Source: Candidatus Kapaibacterium sp.
GTDB taxonomy: Bacteria; Bacteroidota; Ignavibacteria; Kapaibacteriales; NICIL-2
Direction of reading: 5' to 3'
Assembly: GCA_026003475.1 (NCBI GenBank)
Contig: BPHJ01000001.1
Coordinates: forward strand, 62,001-126,000
DNA length: 64,000 nucleotides
The position numbers were made by a program, and so were the translations under genes. Shown here one piece after another: positions 52,268 through 61,930 of the stretch (its first letter is position 1; each line of letters begins with the position of its first letter). The notes beneath the pieces were generated by a model. That model did no database searches. It was not told the DNA's origin and worked only from the letters and a program-made list of their open reading frames with translations.

Positions 52268-53590
52268 GCGGCCACCGAGTAAATCCAGCACAGCAACACA
52301 CATCGCACGCAATGCAGTCCGGAGCGTAGGCTCAGGGTCCGGAGCAAAGCGGGACGAATGCAAGGAGGGAAGCTGCTCTCCGGTGTTTCGAGCTTTTTCG
52401 TAGAGTGCAGGATTGACCGCGCCGATCCGAAAGAAACACGACGGTATCGCACCGCCAAGCCGATAGTAAGCAAAATCTTCTCCACCCATGGTCGGTTCGG
52501 GATGATAGACGTTCTGCCTGCCAAAGACACGGACGAACACCGACTCCAAACGCTGTGCTAATGCTGTGTCATTGTGCTGCGGTGGAGTATGTTCTTCGGG
52601 GCGGACGTACACGACTGGCATCCGATCGAGCGGAACTGCTGCAGCACGGGCAATGCCATACGCTTTCGCTCCAATGGCGGAGATGATCTGCTGGCGGATG
52701 CGCTCGTCGTAGGTGCGGACTGTCAGCTGCAGGGTCACTTCGTCGGGAATGATGTTGTGCTTTGTTCCGCCGCAGATCGAACCGACGGTCACAACAGCCG
52801 GCTCTCGAGGGGGAATTTCGCGGGAAACAATGGTCTGAACCGCCATCACGAACTCAGCAGCCATAACAATAGGGTCCTTGGTCGTGTGTGGATATGCACC
52901 GTGTCCTCCGACCCCGCGAATGGTTACGTCAATCATGTCCACGCTTGCGGTGATTGGTCCGGCGCTAACGCCCACGGTGCCGGCAGGATGCTCTGCATCG
53001 GTGTGCAGACCGAGAATGTAGTCGGGACGACCGAAACGTTCGTAGAGACTGTCGGCAAGGAGAGCACGTGCACCGGCTCCACGCTCTTCTGCTGGTTGTC
53101 CAACCAGGATGAGCGTTCCCCGCCAGCGGTCCCGAAGCTGCGCCAGGATGGTGCCGACGCCGATAAGCATTGTCACATGCACATCATGGCCGCAAGCGTG
53201 CATAACCGGAAGCATCTCACCGCGTGCGGAGCGTTGCTGCCGTGTGCTTGCGTAGGGGAGACCTGTTTTTTCCTCCACCGGTAGTGCATCTATGTCGGCA
53301 CGAACCAACACGCGTGGTCCATCGCCATTGCGAAGCACAGCAACGACACCATACGACTGGAGGGTGGAGTCGCTGTAGCGGCCAACACGCTCGCTCACCG
53401 TGTAGCCTGCACGCCGGAGCTGCTCGGCAATCAGCGCCGATGTCTGCGCTTCCCCATACGAGAGCTCTGGGTTTGCGTGCACGTGCTGGTAGAGCTTGAT
53501 AAGGTCGCCGAGGTGGCGCTCGACCATCGCATCAACCGATTGACACCATAGGGCAGCAGCGCACACGAACAATACAAGGATGAGTTTCAT
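52262..53590 (-). CDS. Secreted M20-family amidohydrolase/peptidase (IAA-amino-acid hydrolase-like)
   Basis: 442 residues. A signal peptide (KLILVLFVCAAALWCQ) precedes a full M20D-type enzyme. Motifs are HANPELSYGE, RADIDALPVEE, the metal ligands MHACGHDVH and GQPAEERGAGA, GGHGAYPHTTKDP in the dimerisation lid, and the late EPTMGGEDFAYY. It hydrolyses N-acyl or peptide-like amides; export suggests periplasmic scavenging. A longer start three codons upstream is also possible. A -7-like box lies 41 bases upstream of the ATG. Confidence 0.92.
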   Translation of the reverse strand: MKLILVLFVCAAALWCQSVDAMVERHLGDLIKLYQHVHANPELSYGEAQTSALIAEQLRRAGYTVSERVGRYSDSTLQSYGVVAVLRNGDGPRVLVRADIDALPVEEKTGLPYASTRQQRSARGEMLPVMHACGHDVHVTMLIGVGTILAQLRDRWRGTLILVGQPAEERGAGARALLADSLYERFGRPDYILGLHTDAEHPAGTVGVSAGPITASVDMIDVTIRGVGGHGAYPHTTKDPIVMAAEFVMAVQTIVSREIPPREPAVVTVGSICGGTKHNIIPDEVTLQLTVRTYDERIRQQIISAIGAKAYGIARAAAVPLDRMPVVYVRPEEHTPPQHNDTALAQRLESVFVRVFGRQNVYHPEPTMGGEDFAYYRLGGAIPSCFFRIGAVNPALYEKARNTGEQLPSLHSSRFAPDPEPTLRTALRAMCVAVLDLLGGRK

Positions 53591-53630
53591 CGTTACCATT
53601 TCAGCATGTGAGTGGTAAAAGTTGCTCCGC

Positions 53631-53638
53631 CGAATTTA
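53631..53638 (-). promoter_or_regulatory. Putative -7 box TAAATTCG for the M20 amidohydrolase gene
   Basis: On the minus strand TAAATTCG fits TAnnTTTG with one mismatch, in the divergent gap before the GT4 glycosyltransferase. No -33 TTTG at the right spacing. Confidence 0.3.
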
Positions 53639-53756
53639 CACCATCTTGCTGTTCGCTAATATGCCACCATGCACCGATAACAGTTTCACCATCGTTGGCT
53701 AATGCGTATCGAAGAGTTTTGTACCTGCCGTATCAACACCCGAGGCATACCGAACG

Positions 53757-54932
53757 ATGGTGGTTTGTCATGTTGCAGGAACAGCCCAGCGCGGGCAAGA
53801 TGGTGTCACGCGCGTCCTCTACGAATATCTGGAACGACACCGCACCGCGCAGTTGGATGCCGTGGTGCTGGCTGCCGTTACCGACGAGCGCGAATCGCAG
53901 CGCTTCCCAATGGTCGAAATGCCAAGCATTCGACTTCCTATCTACCGAGACTACAAACTCTTTGTCGGTGGCACAGTCCAGATTGAACGAGCCATTGCAC
54001 ACCTCGGGTACACACCGAACCTGTTCCATTTACACACGCCCTGTCCACTGGGTCGAGTAGCCTTGCGTTGGGCTCGGGAGCATGGCATTCCAGCTATCGC
54101 GACTTACCACACACACTTTCCCAGCTACCTGCGGCATCACCGATTGGGAGTACTGCGGCCGTTGATCGAAAAGTCGTTAGTCGAATTCTACCGTCGTTGT
54201 GACTGCGTGCTGGTGCCATCGCAAATACTCCGAGATGAACTGCAGCAGTGGGGCATTCCGGCACGGTATCTACCCCATGGCACCGATACGGCGTTGTTCC
54301 ATCCGCGATGGGCATCGCATCGGTGGCGGCAGCGTTTGGGGATTGGGGAACAGCAGTGCGTTTTGCTCTACGTTGGACGGCTTGTGTGGGAGAAAAATCT
54401 CCGCATACTGGTGGATGTGTGGAACCGTCTCGATCGGCGGCAGTTTGCGATGGTAATTGTTGGAGTTGGTCCAATCGAATCAACGCTGCGTCGGTTGATG
54501 CCCGGCGCACAGTTCCTGGGCTATCAAGCTGGAGTTGAGCTTGCCCAGTCGTATGCTTCCAGCGATGTATTCGTGTTCCCCTCCGATACCGAAACATTCG
54601 GCAATGTCACACTCGAAGCGTTGGCATCAGGACTGCCATGCGTCGTTGCTGATAGTCCGGGTTCGTCAGAGCTTGTTCGCCATGCTGCGACGGGGTTCCG
54701 AATAGCACCTCACGATGGGGCTGGATTTGCCGGTGCGATTGAAGCACTTGCGGGGTTATCTCCGGACCGCCGCTTGCTCTGGCGCTGGCGTGCTCGACTG
54801 GATGCCGAGCGCTATCAATGGCACAGCGTGTGTGCGGAATTGTTCAGCATCTACCGTGAGGTAGCAACGCCAAGGGCAGCGGGTCTGATGCCCGATGGCT
54901 TGCTTCACACAGCGTCGCCGAGCAGCCCATGA
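53757..54932 (+). CDS. GT4 family glycosyltransferase
   Basis: 391 residues. N-terminal CHVAGTAQRGQDGVTRVLYEYL (acceptor-domain glycine loop), ATYHTHFPSYLRHH and VPSQILRDELQQWGI. The donor domain begins LLYVGRLVWEKNLRILVDVW and has FLGYQAGVELAQSYASSDVFVFPSDTETFGNVTLEALASGLPCV, the E-x7-E signature of GT4. Resembles mannosyl- and diglucosyl-lipid synthases of the same family; donor unknown. Convergent and overlapping by 28 bases with the NarL-type regulator gene. Confidence 0.9.
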   Translation: MVVCHVAGTAQRGQDGVTRVLYEYLERHRTAQLDAVVLAAVTDERESQRFPMVEMPSIRLPIYRDYKLFVGGTVQIERAIAHLGYTPNLFHLHTPCPLGRVALRWAREHGIPAIATYHTHFPSYLRHHRLGVLRPLIEKSLVEFYRRCDCVLVPSQILRDELQQWGIPARYLPHGTDTALFHPRWASHRWRQRLGIGEQQCVLLYVGRLVWEKNLRILVDVWNRLDRRQFAMVIVGVGPIESTLRRLMPGAQFLGYQAGVELAQSYASSDVFVFPSDTETFGNVTLEALASGLPCVVADSPGSSELVRHAATGFRIAPHDGAGFAGAIEALAGLSPDRRLLWRWRARLDAERYQWHSVCAELFSIYREVATPRAAGLMPDGLLHTASPSSP

Positions 54933-55549
54933 CGGAGCACGTACTGGGTGATGTCGGCATTATCGCGGAACTTCATCTTCTCGAGGATACGGCTTCGGTA
55001 GGTGCTCACGGTTTTGACGCTGAGTTGGAGCTCGTGGCTGATTTGGGTGAGCGTTTTTCCTGAGGCAATTTTCCGCATTACTTCGAATTCCCGCTCGGAC
55101 AACAGATGATGGGGAAGCGTCTCTTCACCGCGGAGTTGCGCCATTACGCGCTGGGCAATGCTGGGGCTTAGGTAGGTTCCGCCCTCGATGATGCGTTGGA
55201 CGGCTTCGACGAGTTCCTCGGTTGCCGACGTTTTCATCAGGTACCCCCGCGCACCACCGCGGAGCGCTCGGAGCGCGTATTGATCCTCCGAGTATGCGCT
55301 CAAGATCAGAACAGGAAGCTCAGGCTTGATGTCACGGACAATGCGAAGCGTCTCCAAACCATCCATGCCCGGCATCGAAATGTCGAGAATCAAGATATCC
55401 AAGTCGTCATGCATGCGCACGTAGTCAATTGCCTCTTGGCCGCTGGAAACCTCCTCGACCTCGATGTCCAGGTTGCATATCAAAAACAGCTTGAGTCCTT
55501 CCCGCATGATGGGGTGGTCGTCGGCGATGAGTGCTCGAATCATGGGCAC
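54905..55549 (-). CDS. NarL/FixJ-family response regulator
   Basis: 214 residues. Receiver domain with acidic pocket ADD (9-11), phospho-acceptor D56 (ILILDISMPGMDG), S/T at LILSAYS and the K of YLMKTSA. LuxR-type helix-turn-helix at the C-terminus (LSEREFEVMRKIASGKTLTQISHELQLSVKTVSTYRSRI). No sensor kinase is adjacent. Starts MPMIRALIADD; the Met two codons later is equivalent. Overlaps the convergent glycosyltransferase gene. Confidence 0.94.
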   Translation of the reverse strand: MPMIRALIADDHPIMREGLKLFLICNLDIEVEEVSSGQEAIDYVRMHDDLDILILDISMPGMDGLETLRIVRDIKPELPVLILSAYSEDQYALRALRGGARGYLMKTSATEELVEAVQRIIEGGTYLSPSIAQRVMAQLRGEETLPHHLLSEREFEVMRKIASGKTLTQISHELQLSVKTVSTYRSRILEKMKFRDNADITQYVLRHGLLGDAV

Positions 55550-55676
55550 GTGCTACAATGGAACGGCAGCAGTTAGGACGATAGATACCTTCTGAAATTG
55601 AATCCGCAACGCTTGGCACGTGTATTGCACAGAGAACGGTAGCACGGAAAACAACGTTGAAGCAATACTCGATTCC

Positions 55677-56327
55677 ATGTCACGCATTCTAACGCAGTAC
55701 CGCTTATCTCCCGTTGGGCGGCGATTCCGGATGCGCCGTTCGCGTCCGCAGACACCATCGGATGTGCAGAACAGCCAAACGCTGGTTTGCGATCTTCTCC
55801 ACAGTGCAGCGATCGAAACTGTCTTCGATATTCATCCGGGTAGTTGTGCCGTTGGCGTCATGCTCCGTCAGTGTGGGTATCGCGGGCGGATTATTTCGTT
55901 CGAGCCGAACGAGCATGTGTGGGAACAGCTCCGCTACTGCAGTATGACCGACGAAGAATGGTTGCTCTCGCGCTCGGCAATTTCCGTTCGTGACGAAGTG
56001 ATCCTGCACTCAGAAGGAGCCGCACCCATTGTTGGCACGCGCCTTGGTTCGGCGATCGAAGTGTTCTGCCAAGAAGATGAAGTGATAGCGGTGTGGTTGA
56101 GTCGTCCCGCTGATGGGCAGTTGCTGGCCGATATTCTCCAGTGCCAGCAAGTACGACTGGCGAACCTGGCGTGCGCAATCAGCGAAGCTGGTGGCAAAGA
56201 GCTGACGGTGGAAGCTGCACTCCAAACGGTACGGCAAGCAAGGTGGGACGTGGTCGCGGTACACTCCCGCGAAGAGGAAAGCGACTCGCTCCAAATTGCC
56301 GATATTCTCGCAGTACGGATGCCGTAG
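55677..56327 (+). CDS. FkbM-like methyltransferase-fold protein, probably degenerate
   Basis: 216 residues. The stretch TVFDIHPGSCAVGVMLRQCGYRGRIISFEPNEHVWEQLR aligns by eye with the FkbM core FDVGANIG...LR..G..GRI.SFEP....L, but the DVGANxG SAM-binding loop is replaced by DIHPGSCAV. The rest (SAISVRDEVILHSEGAAPIVGTR, then DEVIAVWLSRPADGQLL) follows the same domain order. It may have lost activity or bind another ligand. ATG chosen; a GTG 19 codons upstream is possible. Divergent from the NarL regulator. Confidence 0.55.
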   Translation: MSRILTQYRLSPVGRRFRMRRSRPQTPSDVQNSQTLVCDLLHSAAIETVFDIHPGSCAVGVMLRQCGYRGRIISFEPNEHVWEQLRYCSMTDEEWLLSRSAISVRDEVILHSEGAAPIVGTRLGSAIEVFCQEDEVIAVWLSRPADGQLLADILQCQQVRLANLACAISEAGGKELTVEAALQTVRQARWDVVAVHSREEESDSLQIADILAVRMP

Positions 56328-56389
56328 CGAATCGGGTATTGTTGTCGGCAGCTACCTCGGATTGGTCTGGGGTGAAAGTGGACAGGGTG

Positions 56390-57979
56390 TTACTGTCCCA
56401 CGGTAACAGTGGTCTGGAGCAGGTGCCTGCCGCTGCGGAACTGAATCAGATAGCTTCCCGCTCGAAGGGGTGGCAATGGCAACCGACTTGTGCCTTCGGG
56501 CAAGAGCCCGCTGAAAAGCTCAGCGACAAATTGTCCCCGCATGTTGTACACCTCGATGGTGGCTTGCGAAAGCTGGCGCAGTCGCACGATCAATTCGCCG
56601 TATCCGGCAACGGGATTGGGAGCAACAGTCAGTGCACCGGTGGTATCATCAATCGGTGGTGTACTTGCGACGCTGCGCCGCTTGATGACGTTGAGCGGGG
56701 CGATTCGTTCACCGAGGATCGCTGCGGTATCTTCCGGCGTTGCATCGAACCAATTGAGCAAAATGTCGGCATAGAGTCGGCGATAGTCATGTTGGTAGAT
56801 CAGGTCGCCGTTGGAATCAAGCTCTTGGAGGTTCGGAGCGGTTCCAAACCGTGAGGAGCGAATGCTATCGCCGTCGCCGAAGACGAACTGCACGCCGGCA
56901 GCACCATGGTCAGTACCGCGGGAGCCGTTTTCGTACGGACGGCGCCCGAATTCCGAAATCGTAATGCCAACCACACGCTTGGCAAAGCCTTGCTGGAGCG
57001 CATCCTGCATGAACAATGCAACGCCGTTTGCCAGTTGCTCCAGCAGGGATGGGTGGACGCCAGCGGTGACGTCGTCAGCTTCTTGTTGCTGGACGTGCGT
57101 ATCGAAACCACCCAAGTAGCAGTGGTACACTTTCGTTTTGAGCCCTCCGGAAATCAAGCGTGCGATCATACCCAGTTGTGCTGGTAACCCACGGGAGCCA
57201 TAGTCCACGGTTGTGCGTCCGCGGGTGTAGGCATCGAGCACCGCTTGGGAATACTGATCGGCCTGCGCAGCAACGGACCGAATGTAGTTGAACTCGCGCG
57301 CGAATGCGTCCAGCTCCGGTAGCGGTTCCTCATCGGGTGTGGAGCCTCGTCCCAGCTCGAAAAACTTCTGCGGATCAGCCAGGGCAATGCCGACGTCGCC
57401 TTTCGCTGATTGGAACAGCAGCGATAGCGTTCCGCCAATTTGCACGCAGAGAGGATGTTCCGGCAACACAGCGGGGAAGTCCGGCAACACGCGCGCGAAA
57501 AATCGTCCGATCCATCCTTCGTTGAGGCGCACGAAGGGGTCGGATGAGTTGATCCCCGACAGCCAAATATCCGTCGAGCGGAAATGCGAAAGGTTGGGAT
57601 TGTCGTAGCCGACGTCCTGCACGATTGCCAAGCGTCCTTGATCCATCAATCCACCGAAGCCGCCTCCGTAGAGTCCATCACCGGCAAGCGATGGGTGCAA
57701 ATAAAGGTCCGTCGAAAGCCATCGCCAGGCTTGTGCTTTGGGTATTGCTAAGGTGGGGCGAATGCGGTAGTACTCGTCGTTTTCGGCGGGGATGACCGTG
57801 TTGAGCGCATCGTTGCCGCCGAAGAGCTGGATGATAATCAGCACGTTATCGCTTTCCATGACGCGCGGCGGCAGCGACAGCAGCGGCGAGCTTGCCCGAA
57901 TCGGGATGCCGGCAATGTGGGTTGCTGCAGCAGTCGTCGTCAGGGCAGCAGCAGCACGAAGAAAATCACGACGTTGCAT
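56390..57979 (-). CDS. DUF1501 protein with Tat signal and T9SS sorting domain
   Basis: 529 residues. Twin-arginine signal MQRRDFLRAAAAL. The DUF1501 body has LIIIQLFGGNDALNTVIPAENDEYY, GWIGRFFARVLPD, HCYLGGFDTHVQQQE, ITISEFGRRPYENGSRGTDHGAAGVQFVFG (sulfatase/alkaline-phosphatase-like metal-site look-alike). The last ~75 residues (VAPNPVAGYGELIV ... IEVYNMRGQFV ... LRAGSYLIQFRSG ... TTVTVGQ) are a type A T9SS domain. So it is predicted to fold in the cytoplasm, cross by Tat and then be exported by T9SS. Role unknown; always paired with DUF1800, which is encoded 25 bases upstream. Confidence 0.92.
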   Translation of the reverse strand: MQRRDFLRAAAALTTTAAATHIAGIPIRASSPLLSLPPRVMESDNVLIIIQLFGGNDALNTVIPAENDEYYRIRPTLAIPKAQAWRWLSTDLYLHPSLAGDGLYGGGFGGLMDQGRLAIVQDVGYDNPNLSHFRSTDIWLSGINSSDPFVRLNEGWIGRFFARVLPDFPAVLPEHPLCVQIGGTLSLLFQSAKGDVGIALADPQKFFELGRGSTPDEEPLPELDAFAREFNYIRSVAAQADQYSQAVLDAYTRGRTTVDYGSRGLPAQLGMIARLISGGLKTKVYHCYLGGFDTHVQQQEADDVTAGVHPSLLEQLANGVALFMQDALQQGFAKRVVGITISEFGRRPYENGSRGTDHGAAGVQFVFGDGDSIRSSRFGTAPNLQELDSNGDLIYQHDYRRLYADILLNWFDATPEDTAAILGERIAPLNVIKRRSVASTPPIDDTTGALTVAPNPVAGYGELIVRLRQLSQATIEVYNMRGQFVAELFSGLLPEGTSRLPLPPLRAGSYLIQFRSGRHLLQTTVTVGQ

Positions 57980-58003
57980 AGGGCCACCTCATGGCAGAGT
58001 TTG

Positions 58004-59551
58004 TTAGCACAAATGGTAGTCGGGGGCTTTGACGATTGCTCGCAGCAGCGCGCGCAGTCGCGTTCCCACTGCGGGGGTATCGTTGACAATCGAAGGCCAT
58101 TCGTAGTTGGGTGCACCAGCCAACAGCAGGTTCATGTAGTAGGCCGAGCGCTCGCTTCCGATCGGCCGCGGCAGCAGAAAGCGGCTCAGCTCCGCAACGA
58201 AGGTGTCAACAGCTTGCCAGCCATCGAACGAGCGCACAAACTGCTGTGCCTGTTGGTCGGTCATGGCAGCGATGAGTTGGTGCGCATATTGCACGCGCTG
58301 CGGGATGGTTTTAGTACTGATCCACGTCCGGTATCCACGCCAGCCAGAAACGTCTGGTGGATCGATGAGGTCTTGTTCCATCCGCGCTAATGCATCCGCT
58401 GCACCGGGAAGTCCCAACCCTAGTTGGCGAGCTAACCCAACGGTGTAATCTGCCGGGGTTTTGATCTGGACGCCGCGATTGGCCGGGTCGAAAAAGTGCT
58501 CACTTGCCAGCAGCGTATGGAGCAAGGGGCGGAGTTCAAAATCGTTGGCGATAAACACCTGCATCAACGCTGCCAAAACATCGGCATCGGTTGCCTCAGG
58601 ATTGCTGTACACAAAAAAGCGGTAGAGTTTGCCAACCATGAACCGAGCAATTGCCTCGGCGCGCTGCTCGAAGAGGATCTCGATCATGCGGCGGACTTCC
58701 TGGGTGCGCACAAGATACTCGGTGTTGGTGTCTTGGTCACGTGCGGGAATGGTAAAGCCCAGGTATTGCTTGGCGCCGGTGTCGTGGTCGCTTGGCTTGA
58801 ACCAGGTGTTGAAGATGCCATTGGGTGCGGGGGCATCGCTGTAGAGCGAGGATTTCCATCCCGTGAGCACGCGTGCAGCTTCCTTGACATCCCCTTCCGT
58901 GTACCATCCGATGCCTGTCGAGTATAGCTCCATCATCTCGCGGGCATAGTTTTCGTTTGGCTTCCCGACGACGTTGAGCGTACCGCCTAAGTATTCGAGC
59001 ATGGCGCAGTCGAGCGTGACTTCTTCCAGGAATGCGCGGAAATTGCTCAGCCGCATCTGGCGAAGCATTAAGTTCTGTCGGTAGAGCACTTGCGGCGGAA
59101 TATAGCCGAGGTCGTAGGTGAATTCGGTCGTGAAGTGTCCGCTCCAGAAGAGGGTCAGTTTTTCTCGAGCGGGGAGCTGCTCAGTACGCATGAGCTCGAT
59201 CCACCACTGCTGCAACTTTGCGAAGTTCGATTTCCACGTTGCTTCAATTTGTCCCCGCGTGACAATGTCCACACCACGCGGGTCTTCCTGTGCTTGGTCA
59301 ACCCATGTACCGGGAGAAGGAACCGGTGGCTCCGTGGCGGGAGTGCCCAGGAGCAATTCGACTGCTTCCTCGGCACGCTTCCCAATGAGTTGCTCGACTA
59401 ACGCCGTCGTTGGCCCGAGCGTAAATCGCCGCAACAGATGCAGCGCATCATCCCGGCTCAAGGGCTGTTGGTATGGCGCTATCGAAGCAGTCGGTACTGC
59501 CCGCCTGGCGGGCGCACGACGCTCCAGTCCTAACAGTGCTCGACGATTCAT
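58004..59551 (-). CDS. DUF1800 family protein
   Basis: 515 residues. Typical DUF1800 landmarks: ALHLLRRFTLGPT, KLTLFWSGHFTTEF, GKPNENYAREMMELYSTGIGWYTEGDVKEAARVLTGW, FRPLLHTLLAS-like region near 385, and PPDVSGWRGYRTWIS. The N-terminus (MNRRALLGLERRAPARRA) is Arg-rich without a clear hydrophobic core, so its export route is uncertain. DUF1800 and DUF1501 genes nearly always travel together; this one precedes its partner by 24 bases. Start at the Met five residues into the frame. Confidence 0.93.
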   Translation of the reverse strand: MNRRALLGLERRAPARRAVPTASIAPYQQPLSRDDALHLLRRFTLGPTTALVEQLIGKRAEEAVELLLGTPATEPPVPSPGTWVDQAQEDPRGVDIVTRGQIEATWKSNFAKLQQWWIELMRTEQLPAREKLTLFWSGHFTTEFTYDLGYIPPQVLYRQNLMLRQMRLSNFRAFLEEVTLDCAMLEYLGGTLNVVGKPNENYAREMMELYSTGIGWYTEGDVKEAARVLTGWKSSLYSDAPAPNGIFNTWFKPSDHDTGAKQYLGFTIPARDQDTNTEYLVRTQEVRRMIEILFEQRAEAIARFMVGKLYRFFVYSNPEATDADVLAALMQVFIANDFELRPLLHTLLASEHFFDPANRGVQIKTPADYTVGLARQLGLGLPGAADALARMEQDLIDPPDVSGWRGYRTWISTKTIPQRVQYAHQLIAAMTDQQAQQFVRSFDGWQAVDTFVAELSRFLLPRPIGSERSAYYMNLLLAGAPNYEWPSIVNDTPAVGTRLRALLRAIVKAPDYHLC

Positions 59552-59630
59552 CGCTTGCCTCACGCATCGTGAACGACTTCGGCAGAGAGCGGAGACCGTA
59601 CTCTCCGAACAAAACTACGCGTCTGCGTCG

Positions 59631-59638
59631 CAATAATA
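59631..59638 (-). promoter_or_regulatory. Putative -7 box TATTATTG for the DUF1800-DUF1501 operon
   Basis: On the minus strand TATTATTG is one mismatch from TAnnTTTG and lies 80 bases before the DUF1800 start, in a 268-base divergent intergenic region that otherwise contains nothing recognisable. Confidence 0.25.
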
Positions 59639-59778
59639 ACGCAGCGGACGTGATGGTAACATCCCCGCAAAAAGCATTCCGACTCCGTGCGCAGATTGCT
59701 GGAATTTCCTAAGAGGGTTTGGAGAGTGTCGGCAGTGCAGCACGTATGGAGCTAGTTGTTGCATTCGGGGCAGTTCCC

Positions 59779-59786
59779 TATCTTAG
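59779..59786 (+). promoter_or_regulatory. Putative -7 box TATCTTAG with GTTG about 20 bases upstream
   Basis: GTTG-N20-TATCTTAG approximates the Bacteroidota promoter with one mismatch in each box, just upstream of the YmdB-like gene. If used, transcription starts near the first of two candidate ATGs. Confidence 0.35.
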
Positions 59787-59819
59787 CGCTGCAGCATGAC
59801 TACTGGCTTACCTGATACG

Positions 59820-60632
59820 ATGCGTTCCACCCTTCGCGTGCTCTTCATCGGCGATATTGTCGGTGCGCAGGCGGTCGAGTGTGTGTGTGCCATGCTCGGC
59901 GACCTTCGCGATCGCTACCGTGCCGATGCTGTCATCGCCAACGCGGAAAATGCCTGGCAAGGCAAAGGCCCCAGCAAGCGCGAAGCCGACCAACTCTTCG
60001 CCGCCGGTGTTGACGTCATCACCACGGGCAACCATGTCTGGGACAACTGGAAGTCTCGTCCGCTCTTGGTGCAGAACGAGCGTGTGCTCCGTCCGCTCAA
60101 CTACCCGCCCGGGAATCCGGGTAGCGGGATGGTTCTTGTGCCAACGCCGCGTGGGATGCTGGGTGTGCTGCAGGTCCAGGGGCGAGTGTACCTGCCGCCG
60201 ATTGATTGTCCGTTTCGTGCGGCTGCGCGTGCTGCTGAACAGCTTCGTCGAGAAGCAGCCGTCGTTGTTGTTGATGTCCATGCCGAAGCAACGGCAGAAA
60301 AAATTGCGCTCGGTTGGTATCTCGACGGGCAGGTCTCTGCTGTAATCGGGACGCACACCCACGTGCAGACCAACGATGCCCGCATTCTGCCCAATGGCAC
60401 GGCGTTTGTAACAGATGTTGGCATGACAGGTGCATTCAATTCGGTCATTGGCATGGCAACCGAGGTTGCGCTGCGGCGGTTTCTCTACCAGACTGCCCAC
60501 AAATACGAATTGGCCGAGGGCGATTGGCGCATCAGTGGTGCTCTTATCGAGGCCGAATGCGACAGCGGCCGCGCCGTTGCGATCGAGACGTTTTGCCTGC
60601 AATGCCCGGATCCGACGGCAGCATCTGCATAG
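59820..60632 (+). CDS. ymdB: YmdB-family (TIGR00282) metallophosphoesterase
   Basis: 270 residues from the ATG giving [17 protein letters not shown]; an ATG eight codons upstream is possible but would be almost leaderless. Metal-binding residues sit in [34 protein letters not shown] and [10 protein letters not shown]. In Bacillus the family acts as a 2',3'-cAMP phosphodiesterase linked to biofilm choices; the substrate here is unknown. gmd follows by 58 bases. Confidence 0.93.
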   Translation: MRSTLRVLFIGDIVGAQAVECVCAMLGDLRDRYRADAVIANAENAWQGKGPSKREADQLFAAGVDVITTGNHVWDNWKSRPLLVQNERVLRPLNYPPGNPGSGMVLVPTPRGMLGVLQVQGRVYLPPIDCPFRAAARAAEQLRREAAVVVVDVHAEATAEKIALGWYLDGQVSAVIGTHTHVQTNDARILPNGTAFVTDVGMTGAFNSVIGMATEVALRRFLYQTAHKYELAEGDWRISGALIEAECDSGRAVAIETFCLQCPDPTAASA

Positions 60633-60690
60633 CAGAAAGCATGCGCTTTCGGCGGACACTTCTCGAACACCTTGCTTGGAGGCACTGGCA

Positions 60691-61929
60691 ATGAAGGTCG
60701 CGCTTATTACAGGCATCACGGGTCAGGATGGCTCGTACCTGGCAGAACTTCTGCTCTCGAAAGGCTACACCGTCCATGGGATCATTCGCCGGTCAAGCGT
60801 CTTCAACACCAACCGCATTGACCATGTGTACAAAGATCCCAATGCTGTCAATGGAGAGGCGCAGCTATTTCTCCACTACGGCGACTTGAGCGATCCGGGC
60901 TTGCTCACCGAGTTGATCTACAACATCCGACCCGACGAGGTCTATCATCTCGGCGCGCAGAGTCACGTGCGGGTTTCGTTCGACATGCCCGAATACACTG
61001 GCAACATCACCGCAATGGGGACAACGCGGCTATTGGAAGCGATTCGTCGCAGCGGTATTCGACCGCGTTTCTACCAAGCGTCCTCGAGCGAAATGTTTGG
61101 TGCTGCACCACCACCACAGAATGAACAGACACCGTTTGCTCCCCAGAGTCCGTATGCTGTCGCCAAGCTCTATGCCTACTGGATGGCGTGTAACTATCGG
61201 GATGCCTACGGACTGTTTGCTTGCAATGGCATTTTGTTCAACCACGAATCCCCCCGGCGAGGCGAAACGTTCCTTACCCGAAAGGTGACGCGCGCACTGG
61301 CATTCATGCTGAGTGGAAAACAGAAAACGGTGTACTTGGGCAATCTCGATGCTTACCGCGATTGGGGATATGCACCCGAGTATGTCCAGATGATGTGGTT
61401 GATGCTCCAGCAGGACCAGCCCGATGACTACGTCGTTGGTACAGGCGAAATGCACAGCGTCCGCCAGTTTGTCGAAGATGCGTTTGCATACGTTGGTATT
61501 GAGCTGGAGTGGCGGGGGCAGCGGCAACACGAGCAAGGTGTTGTCCGGAGCGTGGACACGCGGTGGAACCATGTTGTACGCTCTGGGGATGTGGTTGTCC
61601 AGGTACTGCCGAAATACTTCCGACCGACGGAGGTAGATGCGCTGCGTGCTGACATTACCAAAGCACGGCAGAAGCTCGGTTGGGAGCCACAGGTTACCTA
61701 CCGCGACTTAGTGCGCATTATGGTTGATTACGATTTACTCTTTGAGGGACTCCATCCCCCCGGCGAGGGCATCGAGTGCGAACAGCGTTTGGGGTACGGA
61801 TGGATTCAGCAGCCACCCTACAACGTTACCGGGGGACTCGATTCCTACCAGCGCTTGCCCGTCAAGGCAGAACGACAGTTGGTGCGCACGATCGTCGAGT
61901 TGTTGGCAGAAGCAGAGGGCAAGTGGTAG
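60691..61929 (+). CDS. gmd: GDP-mannose 4,6-dehydratase with C-terminal extension
   Basis: 412 residues; typical Gmd is about 345-375. NADP-binding [15 protein letters not shown], the catalytic SSSEMFG and YAVAK, and [13 protein letters not shown] with [23 protein letters not shown] are classical. After the usual end (near residue 350) about 60 residues follow ([19 protein letters not shown]...LLAEAEGKW) that I cannot place. Makes GDP-4-keto-6-deoxymannose for fucose or rhamnose-type sugars. ATG chosen at the Rossmann start; the frame is open far upstream through the ymdB 3' region. Ends one base before a convergent gene. Confidence 0.95.
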   Translation: MKVALITGITGQDGSYLAELLLSKGYTVHGIIRRSSVFNTNRIDHVYKDPNAVNGEAQLFLHYGDLSDPGLLTELIYNIRPDEVYHLGAQSHVRVSFDMPEYTGNITAMGTTRLLEAIRRSGIRPRFYQASSSEMFGAAPPPQNEQTPFAPQSPYAVAKLYAYWMACNYRDAYGLFACNGILFNHESPRRGETFLTRKVTRALAFMLSGKQKTVYLGNLDAYRDWGYAPEYVQMMWLMLQQDQPDDYVVGTGEMHSVRQFVEDAFAYVGIELEWRGQRQHEQGVVRSVDTRWNHVVRSGDVVVQVLPKYFRPTEVDALRADITKARQKLGWEPQVTYRDLVRIMVDYDLLFEGLHPPGEGIECEQRLGYGWIQQPPYNVTGGLDSYQRLPVKAERQLVRTIVELLAEAEGKW

Positions 61930-61930
61930 A

